A stretch of 64,000 bases of DNA from an uncultured Bacteroidaceae bacterium. Lineage in GTDB: Bacteria > Bacteroidota > Bacteroidia > Bacteroidales > Bacteroidaceae. The notes under the pieces were generated by a model. It searched no databases, was not told the DNA's origin, and worked only from the letters and a program-made list of their open reading frames with translations. Below, piece after piece: positions 1 through 7,502 of this stretch (its first letter is position 1; each line of letters starts with the position of its first letter). The stretch is from assembly GCA_905235525.1 (NCBI GenBank), contig CAJOLW010000006.1, positions 21,080-85,079 of the forward strand, in the 5' to 3' direction. A program made the translations under genes and the position numbers.

Positions 1-89
1 GTTGGGGATTCCGTGACCGGGAGTTCCTTGTGGAACAGGGAGCCAAGGCGATTATTGACAAGCCATCGGAACTATTTGAGAATTTGTAG
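1..89 (+). CDS. 3' end of a HAD-family hydrolase (phosphoglycolate-phosphatase-like), partial
   Basis: The first 89 bases read in frame 3 as an open frame ending at TAG 87-89. The last residues (WGFRDREFLVEQGAKAIID, then KPSEL) resemble the C-terminal part of phosphoglycolate-phosphatase-like HAD hydrolases, where a GFR turn is followed by an AxxIID-P-EL ending. The start and all catalytic motifs lie outside the window, so the substrate cannot be told. It runs in the same direction as the flavodoxin gene 52 nt downstream. The family call rests on only about 28 residues. Confidence 0.5.
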   Translation, partial: WGFRDREFLVEQGAKAIIDKPSELFENL

Positions 90-141
90 GATAGAATCCT
101 ACTACTATCTATTTATTATTCATTCTAAAAACAATTCAAAA

Positions 142-684
142 ATGAGAAAACTGACATCTATTCTCACCATTGCCTTCATGGCAATCAGCATGACAGTGTG
201 TGCACAGACAGCCAAAGGCGGCAAAGTATTGGTGGCTTATTTCTCTGCTTCAGGCAACACCAAGGTGGCGGCAGAGAAAATTCAGAAAGCGGCAGGTGCT
301 GACATCTATGAGATTCAGCCTGCAAAGCCCTACACGAAAGAAGACCTCGACTATCGTAATCGTCAGTCACGTTCCGTTGCAGAAATGGGCAATCCTGCTT
401 TTAGGGAGAAGTTGGGAGGCAAGCCTGTTGACATCAAGAAGTATGATGTGATTTACCTGGGCTTCCCCATTTGGGCAAACAAGGCACCCAGCATCATCTA
501 TTCATTCCTCGAATCACAGGACTTCAAGGGCAAGACCATCATCCCATTTGTCACATCAGGTAGCAGTCCCATCGACAACTCTGTCAACCAACTCAAGGCT
601 GCTTATCCCAACCTCACCTTCAAGGCTGGTAAGCGTATGAACAATGCGACAGATGAGGAAATCAAGACTTTTGTGGGTAAGTAA
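142..684 (+). CDS. exported flavodoxin-family protein
   Basis: 180 aa. I place the start at ATG 142, because an N-terminal signal peptide (MRKLTSILTIAFMAISMTVCAQ) begins there and the open frame upstream has no similarity. The mature part opens with the flavodoxin FMN-phosphate loop (VAYFSASGNTKVAA) and keeps the later flavin-loop segments (YLGFPIWANKAPSIIYSFL and TSGSSPIDNS). This is the Flavodoxin_4-like type common in Bacteroidales. Its inferred role is FMN-dependent electron transfer at the periplasmic side; the partner is unknown. The gene converges on ridA with about 34 nt between stop codons. Confidence 0.85.
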   Translation: MRKLTSILTIAFMAISMTVCAQTAKGGKVLVAYFSASGNTKVAAEKIQKAAGADIYEIQPAKPYTKEDLDYRNRQSRSVAEMGNPAFREKLGGKPVDIKKYDVIYLGFPIWANKAPSIIYSFLESQDFKGKTIIPFVTSGSSPIDNSVNQLKAAYPNLTFKAGKRMNNATDEEIKTFVGK

Positions 685-718
685 AGTGAGTTCTGAGAAT
701 TACTTTTGTATTCGTTTC

Positions 719-1093
719 TCACTTGCCTGCTACCACCTCAATCTCTACCAACGCATTCTTCGGGAGCGTCTTCACTGCCACCGCTGAACGGGCTGGATAA
801 GGTTCGGTGAAGAACTCGGCGTACACGCTGTTCATCTCGGCAAAGTCGTTCATGTCTGCCATGAACACCGTGGTTTTCACCACGTTTGCCATTGACAGTC
901 CTGCTTTTTCCAGAATTGCCTTCACGTTTGAGAGCGACTGCCTTGTCTGCTCCTTGATGCCCCCTTCCGGGAATGCACCCGTGGCAGGATCAAGTCCTAA
1001 CTGTCCAGATGTATAAACCAAATTTCCTACCTCAATTGCTTGGCTGTAGGGACCTATCGCCCCTGGAGCCTTTGTCGTGCTGATTGCTTTCAT
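719..1093 (-). CDS. ridA: RidA family reactive imine/enamine deaminase
   Basis: 124 aa, typical RidA/YjgF/YER057c size. Start taken at ATG 1093 (MKAISTTKAPGAIGPYSQA); a possible upstream start only adds a His/Gln-rich stretch. Family landmarks are GPYSQA near the N-terminus, TSGQLGLDP, and the C-terminal PARSAVAVKTLPKNALVEIE, whose Arg is the conserved residue that binds the imine carboxylate. RidA hydrolyses 2-aminoacrylate-type intermediates from PLP enzymes in the cytosol. A minus-strand TAnnTTTG box lies 25 nt upstream and faces away from the divergent esterase gene. Confidence 0.93.
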   Translation of the reverse strand: MKAISTTKAPGAIGPYSQAIEVGNLVYTSGQLGLDPATGAFPEGGIKEQTRQSLSNVKAILEKAGLSMANVVKTTVFMADMNDFAEMNSVYAEFFTEPYPARSAVAVKTLPKNALVEIEVVAGK

Positions 1094-1117
1094 ATTAGTT
1101 TGAATTTGATGATGGTG

Positions 1118-1125
1118 CAAAGATA
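1118..1125 (-). promoter_or_regulatory. -7 box of ridA promoter
   Basis: Plus-strand CAAAGATA, i.e. TATCTTTG on the minus strand, 25 nt before the ridA ATG. No clear -33 TTTG at the usual spacing. Confidence 0.6.
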
Positions 1126-1200
1126 GGGAAAAATGAGGAAATGAAAGAATGAAGGAATGAAAAAAGTGTAAAGTGAAAGATTTTTATCTTTTCACTGAAA
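1126..1200. repeat. 7-nt-periodic A-rich repeat and fold-back between divergent genes
   Basis: Between the two outward-facing -7 boxes of ridA and the esterase lies a purine-rich stretch with an approximate 7-nt period (GAAATGA, AAGAATG, then AAAGTG motifs). It ends in a hairpin in which AGTGAAAGAT (about 1172-1182) faces ATCTTTTCACT (about 1186-1196). This is a degenerate member of the heptamer class seen elsewhere in the window. Confidence 0.5.
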
Positions 1201-1205
1201 TATGT

Positions 1206-1213
1206 TATCTTTG
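1206..1213 (+). promoter_or_regulatory. -7 box of esterase promoter
   Basis: TATCTTTG 28 nt before the ATG at 1242. A TTTA at 1183-1186 sits at the 19-nt spacing expected for the Bacteroidetes -33 TTTG element. Confidence 0.65.
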
Positions 1214-1241
1214 CAAGGAAAATAAAAAAATACCAACCTAT

Positions 1242-2138
1242 ATGACACGCAAATCATTGTCAATCCTCTTCTTTTTGCTCTGTAGTGTGAACATAGGGGC
1301 ACAGCAGACTTATGACCTTCCTCTCGCCAAACCCGTCACTAACGACACTGAGAAAGTGACAGGCGAGGGTGCCCGCAAAAACATCACGGGTGTGGTGAGA
1401 CCCTCTATTCAGGTGTTTCTCCCTGCTGCCGACAAGGCCAATGGATGTGCCGTTATCCTTTGTCCTGGCGGTGGCATGAGAGCCCTCTCATGGGGCACCG
1501 ATGTGGAGCAGATGGCAACCTTCCTAAACGAACGGGGCATTGCCGCCATCGGATTGAAATACCACCTCAATACTGGTACGGGTTCCTTCCCGCAAGGCAT
1601 ACAGATGCCCCCGATGGTGGATGTCACCCATCTTGAACGCTTCCCACAGGCAGATGCCAATCCCCTGCACTATCCCGCAGGAGATTCCATCCTGCAATTG
1701 GCAGCCGATGATGCCAAAGCCGCCATCCGTCTGGTGCGCCAGCAGGCACAAGCATGGCATCTCGACCCCCATAAGATTGGCTATCTGGGTTTCTCCGCAG
1801 GAGGTGGTGTAGCCATTGCTGCCACCATCCAAGCCACTGACCCTACAGAGCGTCCCGACTTCCTCTGCACCAACTTCGGCCCCTCCCTCATGCCCGTTAA
1901 GGTGCCCAATCCTGCACCCCCTCTCCTCATCATGACCCGTGCAGACCACCAGAATGTAGCGGCAGGTCTTGTCAATCTTTTCCTCGAGTGGAAGAAGGCA
2001 GGAGGCAATGCCGAACTTCACCTCTATGGCGACGGCACAGGTCCCTACACCCTCATGCCCCAAACAGGTTGCACCACCACCGAAGCATGGAGCCAGCAGT
2101 TCCTGTTGTGGCTGCAAGCGAGAGGTTTTGTGAAATAA
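1242..2138 (+). CDS. exported alpha/beta hydrolase (esterase/acetylxylan-esterase-like), His missing
   Basis: 298 aa. ATG 1242 opens a signal peptide (MTRKSLSILFFLLCSVNIGAQQ). Visible alpha/beta-hydrolase elements are the oxyanion segment CPGGGMRALSWGTD, the nucleophile elbow GFSAGGGVAIAA and a TRADHQN segment near the acid position. The fold resembles esterases of carbohydrate loci in Bacteroidales. Odd: where relatives carry GGHGFG-type sequence with the catalytic His, this protein reads LYGDGTGPYTL, with no His. It may be catalytically altered or inactive, or may use another residue. It stands alone between ridA (divergent) and a convergent phosphoesterase. Confidence 0.75.
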   Translation: MTRKSLSILFFLLCSVNIGAQQTYDLPLAKPVTNDTEKVTGEGARKNITGVVRPSIQVFLPAADKANGCAVILCPGGGMRALSWGTDVEQMATFLNERGIAAIGLKYHLNTGTGSFPQGIQMPPMVDVTHLERFPQADANPLHYPAGDSILQLAADDAKAAIRLVRQQAQAWHLDPHKIGYLGFSAGGGVAIAATIQATDPTERPDFLCTNFGPSLMPVKVPNPAPPLLIMTRADHQNVAAGLVNLFLEWKKAGGNAELHLYGDGTGPYTLMPQTGCTTTEAWSQQFLLWLQARGFVK

Positions 2139-2382
2139 GAAAAGAGTAAGCATCCCTGCAATTTCTTTGGAAGTTGAGGGGATTTTTTTTGGGGGGGGAC
2201 ACACGAATTCACGTTAAAGAAGAGACCGGTTTTCGTCTTCCTTTCTTTCTGGGATAGACAGCGAGATGTGAGGACAATACAAAATGAAAGGAGATATTTT
2301 TTATTTTTAGAGGTGAGTGTGGGAACTTAAACGAGGTCATCGATACAATGTGTTTCTGTCAGCAACAAAAAAGGTGGAAAAA
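2139..2382. other. convergent intergenic region before repeat triad A
   Basis: No plausible gene. It holds a T8-G8 homopolymer junction (2183-2198), otherwise unstructured sequence, and A-rich flanks immediately before the 17-mer triad. Confidence 0.6.
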
Positions 2383-2445
2383 CGTACCCCTCGGGTACGA
2401 TGTGCCGTAGTCGAGGGGTACGGCAGGTCGTAGCCGAGGGGTACG
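2383..2445 (-). repeat. Triad A: three 17-nt near-palindromes at 23-nt pitch
   Basis: Units at 2383-2399 (CGTACCCCTCGGGTACG), 2406-2422 (CGTAGTCGAGGGGTACG) and 2429-2445 (CGTAGCCGAGGGGTACG), with 6-nt spacers. Unit 1 is inverted relative to units 2 and 3. Read on the minus strand, the order is two direct copies, an inverted copy and a T5 tract. It therefore could work as a 3'-end hairpin for the minus-strand phosphoesterase ending at 2464, with alternative pairings. The same geometry recurs at 48194 and 61997. Confidence 0.85.
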
Positions 2446-2463
2446 CTAAATGGAAGGAGGTTT

Positions 2464-3561
2464 TTAGGGTTCACTTTGTAGGGTTGCCACCACATATTCG
2501 GATTGGGTGCCGATGCGGAACTTGCCACCCCAGATGCCGAGGCCGGAGGAGATGTAGTAGTGGGTGTTGCCGCGCTGGTGGGTGCCCCATGAGCATTCGT
2601 AGATGGCATCGGTAATCCATGAGATGGGCCATACTTGACCGCGATGGGTATGACCGCTGAGTTGGAAGTCGATGTGGGATTGTTCGGTTTGTTCGAGGTT
2701 GTAGGGCTGGTGGTCGAGGAGTATGGTAAACTTGGATTTATCCACGTTGGCAACTAAATCTTCAACGCTCTTACGGCGGAGGTTGGTGCGGTCGTCGCGT
2801 CCGATGATGACGAGGGCACTGTCTATCATGGTGGAAGAGTCACTGAGAAGGTGGATGCCAGCGTCTTGGTAAAACTTCTGGGCATTGGGTTCGCCGCTGT
2901 AGTATTCGTGGTTGCCCAGGCAGGCATAGACAGGTGCGGTGAGGCGGCGGAACTCGGCTGCCATGTCCTCTTCGATGAGGGGACGGATGCTGTTGTCGAT
3001 GATGTCGCCGGCTATGAGGATGAGGTCGGGGTGTTCGGCATTCATCATATCCACCCAGCGGGCGAGTTCGGTGCGAGGATTGTGGTAGCCGAGGTGGAGG
3101 TCGCTCGCCATGATGATTCTGTAGTCGTGGGGAAGGGGCTTGGAGGTGGTGAGTTCGAGCGGCACACGCACTTTGTGCTTGTAGTGGAGGTTGCCATAGA
3201 GGAAGATGCCGAAAATGACCACGAAGATGCCTGCTAACGACCACCAATTGTTGTAGAGGAGGGTGCGGGGGATGAGATGGACGAGTCGTCCGAGGTCGAG
3301 CAGGAGGAAGATGATGACAAGATAGAGCATGACGAAGATAGAGGAGGTGCCTATCTCGTAGAGCACTTGCGATAGCGACAAGGGAAGTGTCTCAAGTCTT
3401 TTCCCCACAACGAGGAAGAGCAGTCCAAAGCATCCTATGCCGCAGACAAGGATGAGGCTTTTCCAGACCCAATGCAGTGGCAGCAGGGTCCAGATGTGCC
3501 ACCCGATGTATGTGATGCCAGCCAGTGGCATCAGAAAAAATAATATAGCCCACATTTTCAT
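2464..3561 (-). CDS. membrane-anchored metallophosphoesterase
   Basis: 365 aa. The N-terminal third is hydrophobic with about four membrane segments (residues about 5-25, 33-52, 72-95 and 110-130). A calcineurin-like phosphoesterase domain follows, with the metal motifs in order: DLHLGY, AGDIID, GNHEY, LDHQPY and GHTHRGQ. This is the YkuE-type arrangement; such enzymes hydrolyse phosphoesters (lipid pyrophosphates or nucleotides in known relatives), but the substrate here is unknown. The final motif looks intact, so the enzyme should be active. ATG 3555 is an alternative start two residues in. Its 3' end faces triad A. Confidence 0.85.
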   Translation of the reverse strand: MKMWAILFFLMPLAGITYIGWHIWTLLPLHWVWKSLILVCGIGCFGLLFLVVGKRLETLPLSLSQVLYEIGTSSIFVMLYLVIIFLLLDLGRLVHLIPRTLLYNNWWSLAGIFVVIFGIFLYGNLHYKHKVRVPLELTTSKPLPHDYRIIMASDLHLGYHNPRTELARWVDMMNAEHPDLILIAGDIIDNSIRPLIEEDMAAEFRRLTAPVYACLGNHEYYSGEPNAQKFYQDAGIHLLSDSSTMIDSALVIIGRDDRTNLRRKSVEDLVANVDKSKFTILLDHQPYNLEQTEQSHIDFQLSGHTHRGQVWPISWITDAIYECSWGTHQRGNTHYYISSGLGIWGGKFRIGTQSEYVVATLQSEP

Positions 3562-3580
3562 GAAGATTTGTGTTGGGTTA

Positions 3581-3588
3581 CAAAGTTA
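3581..3588 (-). promoter_or_regulatory. -7 box of phosphoesterase promoter
   Basis: Plus-strand CAAAGTTA (TAACTTTG on minus), 20 nt before the start codon. The -33 element is not clear. Confidence 0.55.
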
Positions 3589-3639
3589 GGGAATAAAATC
3601 CAATGCAATGAACTTTTCTCATCATTTTTCTCTCTATTT

Positions 3640-3671
3640 TTTGGAGAGAATAAAAGAAATGCTTAATTTCG
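3640..3671 (+). promoter_or_regulatory. promoter of kinase-like gene
   Basis: TTTG at 3640-3643, 20-nt gap, then TAATTTCG at 3664-3671 (one mismatch to TAnnTTTG). It lies 30 nt before the ATG at 3702. Confidence 0.55.
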
Positions 3672-3701
3672 CAGGTGAAAAACCTTTTAATTGATAGTGA
3701 T

Positions 3702-5210
3702 ATGAGAAAGAAGTTATTGTTTTTTTGTCTGAGTCTGCTGTGTGGCTGTGCATGGGTCAGTGCACAGGAGACAGGGAAGAATGAATTGCAGGAGCGTGCT
3801 GAAAGCGAGTACGCCAAGGGCAATCCGATTGCTGCACGTGCATTGTACATCAAGGCTTTCGAGAGTTATGTGAACAATGGAAAGTTGAAACAGGGTGTGG
3901 ATTGTGGCGTGAAAGCGAACAAGTTATATTATGAGAAAGAGAATCTCTATAAGGAGGCGTTTGACTTGTTGCGTCGCATTGACCAGACGATAGAGACAAA
4001 AGGGCAGGGGGCGAACCGAGCGGCTCTGCACTATTGGACATCGAAGGAGCGTCATCTGATGTATATGAAGATGCGGAAGATGGAGAGTGCGAAGGAGCAG
4101 ATGGGGAATATGGAGAATCATGCCAATGCCGCCAATGATGCTTCTGTGAAGAACGATTTACTTTATACCAAGACCATTTACTATTACACCGTCGGACAAA
4201 GTGAGAAGGGGAATGCCACCTTTAAAGAAATGGCTGACCAATTGACTGCCAGCAAGGAATATGGCAAGGTGGACGAGGTCTATCAGACACTCATTGCCAA
4301 TGGGCGCAAGAGCAACAGTGCCAGTCTGGTGGCTGAGAGTTACAAGAGTTATATGGCGTGGAAGGACTCTGCCAGTGCTTTGGTGTTGGCTGACACGGTG
4401 AATGTGTTGAAGAAGCAGATTGCTGACAATGAGGCGGAGATTGAAGAGAAAGACAGTTCGCTGACAGCACGTCAGGCTGCCATCGTGGGGCTTGGCATTT
4501 TGTCGGCAGTATTGGCGGCTGCATTGGTGTTGGGTGCCATTGTGCTGATGCGCTACATGTATAGCAACCGCAGACAGAAGAAGACTATTAAGTTGCTGAA
4601 TGAGAACAATGCCCTGAAGGCGAAGTTCATTAACAACATCTCTGCCCAGTTGGCTCCAACCTTGCAGAAACTGGATAAGGGCACTCCTGAGGTGCAGGCA
4701 CTGTTGGCTTTCTCTGACCATATTCAAACTTTGTCGGAACTGGAGAATGCTGCAGGAGAAACCGTGGAGAGAGAGGATGTGCAAGTGGGCACACTCTGTG
4801 AGGATGTGATGGAGCAGATACGGGAGAGGGTGAAGAGTGGCGTGAACTTGAAGGTGGATGCTCCCAAGATGACGGCGCACATCAATAAAGAATATGTATC
4901 ACATATCTTGTCGCACCTGCTGAAGAATGCCGCTCAATACACTCCTGAGGGTGGACACATCACGTTGGAATATAAGAAGAGAGGTGCCCATAAGCATCAG
5001 TTTCTGGTATCGAATACGGGCAGCACCATTCCAGAGGAACAACGTGAAGAGGTGTTCAAGGCATTCCGTGAAGTTCGTGACCTCACCACGGGCGATGGTC
5101 TTGGCTTGCCCATCTGCAAGCGAATGGCACTGAACATGAATGGTGACCTCGACATTGACCCAGCCTTCACGAAGGGTGTGAGGTTTGTTTTGCATCTGCA
5201 AGACGATTGA
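3702..5210 (+). CDS. TPR sensor histidine-kinase-like protein lacking the phospho-acceptor His
   Basis: 502 aa. Start at ATG 3702, which opens a signal peptide (MRKKLLFFCLSLLCGCAWVSA). A helical TPR-like sensor region (about 25-250) is followed by one membrane helix (about 260-288). The dimerisation helix FINNISAQLAPTL begins near residue 309, and an HATPase domain with N box (HLLKNAAQYTPEG) and G2 box (TTGDGLGLPICK, about 462-473) follows. In active Bacteroidetes kinases the helix reads FISNISHE or similar; here the His position (about 315) is Ala, and the G1 box is weak (NTGSTIP). It is probably an ATP-binding pseudokinase or non-phosphorylating sensor. No response regulator is adjacent. 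Confidence 0.8.
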   Translation: MRKKLLFFCLSLLCGCAWVSAQETGKNELQERAESEYAKGNPIAARALYIKAFESYVNNGKLKQGVDCGVKANKLYYEKENLYKEAFDLLRRIDQTIETKGQGANRAALHYWTSKERHLMYMKMRKMESAKEQMGNMENHANAANDASVKNDLLYTKTIYYYTVGQSEKGNATFKEMADQLTASKEYGKVDEVYQTLIANGRKSNSASLVAESYKSYMAWKDSASALVLADTVNVLKKQIADNEAEIEEKDSSLTARQAAIVGLGILSAVLAAALVLGAIVLMRYMYSNRRQKKTIKLLNENNALKAKFINNISAQLAPTLQKLDKGTPEVQALLAFSDHIQTLSELENAAGETVEREDVQVGTLCEDVMEQIRERVKSGVNLKVDAPKMTAHINKEYVSHILSHLLKNAAQYTPEGGHITLEYKKRGAHKHQFLVSNTGSTIPEEQREEVFKAFREVRDLTTGDGLGLPICKRMALNMNGDLDIDPAFTKGVRFVLHLQDD

Positions 5211-5216
5211 AAATGT

Positions 5217-5300
5217 AAGTGAAAAGTGAAAAATCTAAGTTACTTTGCTAATGAGGAACATCCCGTATGGCTGGTAACTTAGATTTTTCACTTTTCACTT
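5217..5300. terminator. 27-bp perfect inverted repeat built of GTGAAAA heptamers, between converging genes
   Basis: Left arm 5217-5243 and right arm 5274-5300 are perfect reverse complements around a 30-nt loop. The arms contain 7-nt-periodic GTGAAAA units. The right arm overlaps the last codon and stop of the DPP4 gene (stop 5295-5297). It could act as a bidirectional terminator for the convergent pair, but neither arm is followed by a long T tract. Confidence 0.7.
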
Positions 5301-7502
5301 CAAATGGTCTTCAAAATAGCGGGTGATGACATTGTGCAGATGTATGCGATCGGTCCCCGTCATGTTGTGGCCGTCACCTGGGTAGGTGAAGAGGTCGGGA
5401 TAGGTGTCGGCATCGATGCAGGCACGCATGAAGGAAAGCGTGTGCTGAGGTACACAGATAGGGTCGTTTCCTCCGTAGATGACCATGAGACGTCCTTTGA
5501 GGTTCTTGGCTTTGTTGAGTAAGGAGGTGCTTTCGTAACCTTTGGGATTAGTCTGTGGAGTGTCCATGTAGCGTTCGCCGTACATGACCTCGTAGAAACG
5601 CCAATCGATGACAGGACCGCCTGCCACACCCACCTTGAACACATCGGGATAGGTGGTCATGAGGCTGGTGGTCATGAAACCTCCGAAACTCCAGCCATGC
5701 ACCCCTAAGCGTTCTCCATCCACGTACGGAAGGCTCTTCAGAAACTCCACACCTTTTATCTGGTCTTTCATCTCTTCTACACCTAACTGACGGAAGGTGG
5801 CTTGCTCGAAAGCAAGTCCACGATGTTCACTGCCGCGATTGTCAAGGCAGAACATGACATAGCCTTGTTGTGCCATCCAAATGTCCCATCCACGTGCACC
5901 CCAATGAGCCGTAGCGTCGATGTTGTGGGCATGAGGACCACCATAGACATAGACCACTGCAGGGTATTTCTTGTTAGGGTCGAAGTCGGTAGGGAGAATG
6001 AGGCGATAATAGAGATCTGCCACTCCATCGGCAGCCTTCAGTGTACCCACTTTGATTTCGGGCACCTTATATTCAGCCCAAGGGTCTTCAGCCGTGAAAA
6101 TGTTGGTGCTTTTCCTGTTGGAAGTTGAAACAATGTCTATATGACGGGCAATCAGAGGTGAGGAGTAATTGTCAATGAAATAGTTACCCGATTCAGACAG
6201 TGTGGCGTTGTGCCAGCCCGTAGCATCACCGAGCAGGGTGCGTTTCCCTTTCATGTCAACGCTGAACACGTTTTGCTGCAAAGGGTCTTTTTCATTAGAT
6301 GTGTAAAGAATGGTCTTCTGCGACTTATTGAAGCCCAGTATGTCGAATACCTCAAAGTTTCCCGTGGTGAGTTGCTTGACGAGTTTTCCAGACACATTAT
6401 AAATATAAATGTGGTTGTAACCGTCTTTGCGTGTTTGATAGACGAACTTCGTTTCATCCCAAGGCAGGAACTGGATGGGATGAAGGGGCTCGAAGTATTT
6501 GTCATTATCTTCCGTGAAGAGGGTGCGGAGTTTCTCACCTGTCAGGACATCGTATTCATCAAGGGAACCATGATTCTGGTCACGATTCAGTTCGATGAGA
6601 TAGAGTTTCTTGCCATCGGGAGCCCATGCGATGTTGGTGAAATAACGGTCTGTAGGGTCACCTGTGTTCAGATAGACAGTCTTGTCTGTCTGAGGATTGA
6701 AGATGCCCACATAGACCTTATGCGATGTCTCTCCTGCCATAGGGTAGGGAAGCCCCCTCCCAACCTCCCCCAAAGGGGAGGAGTCTTCATCCGAGTGGGC
6801 TGTCACCCCTTGGGGAGAATGAAAGGGGGGCTCTTGTGGATATTTCGTCACCATGCTCTGGTCCATCTTGTAGAAAGCCAAGAGGGTGCCATCGGGATTC
6901 CAGAAAGTGCCTTTCGAGATGCCAAACTCATCGCGATGGACGCTCTCACCATAGACGAGGTCAATGCTGCCGTCGGAAGATACTTGATGAGTCATGCCAT
7001 CAGCAGTGAGGACGAAGAGGTTGTGGTCAATGGTATAGGCAATGGATTGGGAATCCTTGTTCCAATCCTCGTTATTTACATCAGGGGTGAGGTTCGCTTT
7101 CCAAATCACTTTCTTCTCCACCCAGTCAACAAGGGTCTTTTCTCTACCCCTGTCAATGAGGACGTAGGGCTTCTCTGCGTAGGGGAAAGAAGTATTGTAT
7201 AGGTGGTCAATGGTCTTCCTGCCGTTGGCGGACAAGATGGTGTTGATGTCCTCTAATGTTAAGGTGCTAAATGCTGCAACGTTGTTGGTGTTTTTTTGCT
7301 GCATGTCCACTTTCTGGCACTTGTCTATGCCCAATTCGATGCAGATGTCGCCCCACCATGTGAGATGCAGGGTTTCGGGTACGGATGCCTGATAGTAGGA
7401 GGAACCGCCAGGGATGAGGTCGTCAATGGTAAAGAGTCTTTTCTGTGCCATAAGTGGAAGTGTGAGTAAAGCGGAGAGAATAAGAAATGTGGTCTTTTTC
7501 AT
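5295..7502 (-). CDS. dipeptidyl peptidase IV family serine protease (S9B)
   Basis: 735 aa with a signal peptide ([20 protein letters not shown]). An N-terminal beta-propeller is followed by the alpha/beta-hydrolase domain. The triad is visible as GWSFGGFMT (Ser), YGGNDPICVP (Asp) and YPGDGHNMTG (His), with the oxyanion segment VYVYGGPHAH. It cleaves X-Pro or X-Ala dipeptides in the periplasm or at the surface. Odd: about residues 220-250 (6745-6835) are encoded by a G-rich palindromic repeat reading SPLGEVGRGLP, which displaces the usual propeller sequence. Its start overlaps the folK stop by 4 nt (ATGA). Confidence 0.92.
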   Translation of the reverse strand: MKKTTFLILSALLTLPLMAQKRLFTIDDLIPGGSSYYQASVPETLHLTWWGDICIELGIDKCQKVDMQQKNTNNVAAFSTLTLEDINTILSANGRKTIDHLYNTSFPYAEKPYVLIDRGREKTLVDWVEKKVIWKANLTPDVNNEDWNKDSQSIAYTIDHNLFVLTADGMTHQVSSDGSIDLVYGESVHRDEFGISKGTFWNPDGTLLAFYKMDQSMVTKYPQEPPFHSPQGVTAHSDEDSSPLGEVGRGLPYPMAGETSHKVYVGIFNPQTDKTVYLNTGDPTDRYFTNIAWAPDGKKLYLIELNRDQNHGSLDEYDVLTGEKLRTLFTEDNDKYFEPLHPIQFLPWDETKFVYQTRKDGYNHIYIYNVSGKLVKQLTTGNFEVFDILGFNKSQKTILYTSNEKDPLQQNVFSVDMKGKRTLLGDATGWHNATLSESGNYFIDNYSSPLIARHIDIVSTSNRKSTNIFTAEDPWAEYKVPEIKVGTLKAADGVADLYYRLILPTDFDPNKKYPAVVYVYGGPHAHNIDATAHWGARGWDIWMAQQGYVMFCLDNRGSEHRGLAFEQATFRQLGVEEMKDQIKGVEFLKSLPYVDGERLGVHGWSFGGFMTTSLMTTYPDVFKVGVAGGPVIDWRFYEVMYGERYMDTPQTNPKGYESTSLLNKAKNLKGRLMVIYGGNDPICVPQHTLSFMRACIDADTYPDLFTYPGDGHNMTGTDRIHLHNVITRYFEDHLK
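6764..6781. repeat. G/C-rich hairpin repeat inserted in frame in the DPP4 gene
   Basis: CCTCCCC (6764-6770), loop CAAA, GGGGAGG (6775-6781). It is embedded in about 90 nt of CCCTCCC/GGGGAG-rich sequence (about 6745-6835) unlike the flanking coding sequence. Its translation, PLGEVGRGLP, is of the kind seen when a dispersed intergenic repeat is read through. The frame is kept. Confidence 0.6.

Noticed and set aside
684..724. AAGTGAG/CTCACTT as terminator between flavodoxin and ridA
   Set aside because: Only 7 bp with a long loop and no T run in either direction; too weak to list.
2183..2198. T8-G8 tract as a phase-variation site
   Set aside because: Not within a coding region or clear promoter, so no consequence can be argued.
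1524..2204. 226-codon minus-strand frame
   Set aside because: Shadow of the esterase gene; no family features.
2383..2445. Triad A as a mini CRISPR array
   Set aside because: Only three units, spacers of 6 nt, units in both orientations, no leader or cas genes.
6210..7202. 330-codon plus-strand open frame
   Set aside because: Lies fully antisense to DPP4, which has clear homology and triad; no recognisable product on the plus strand.
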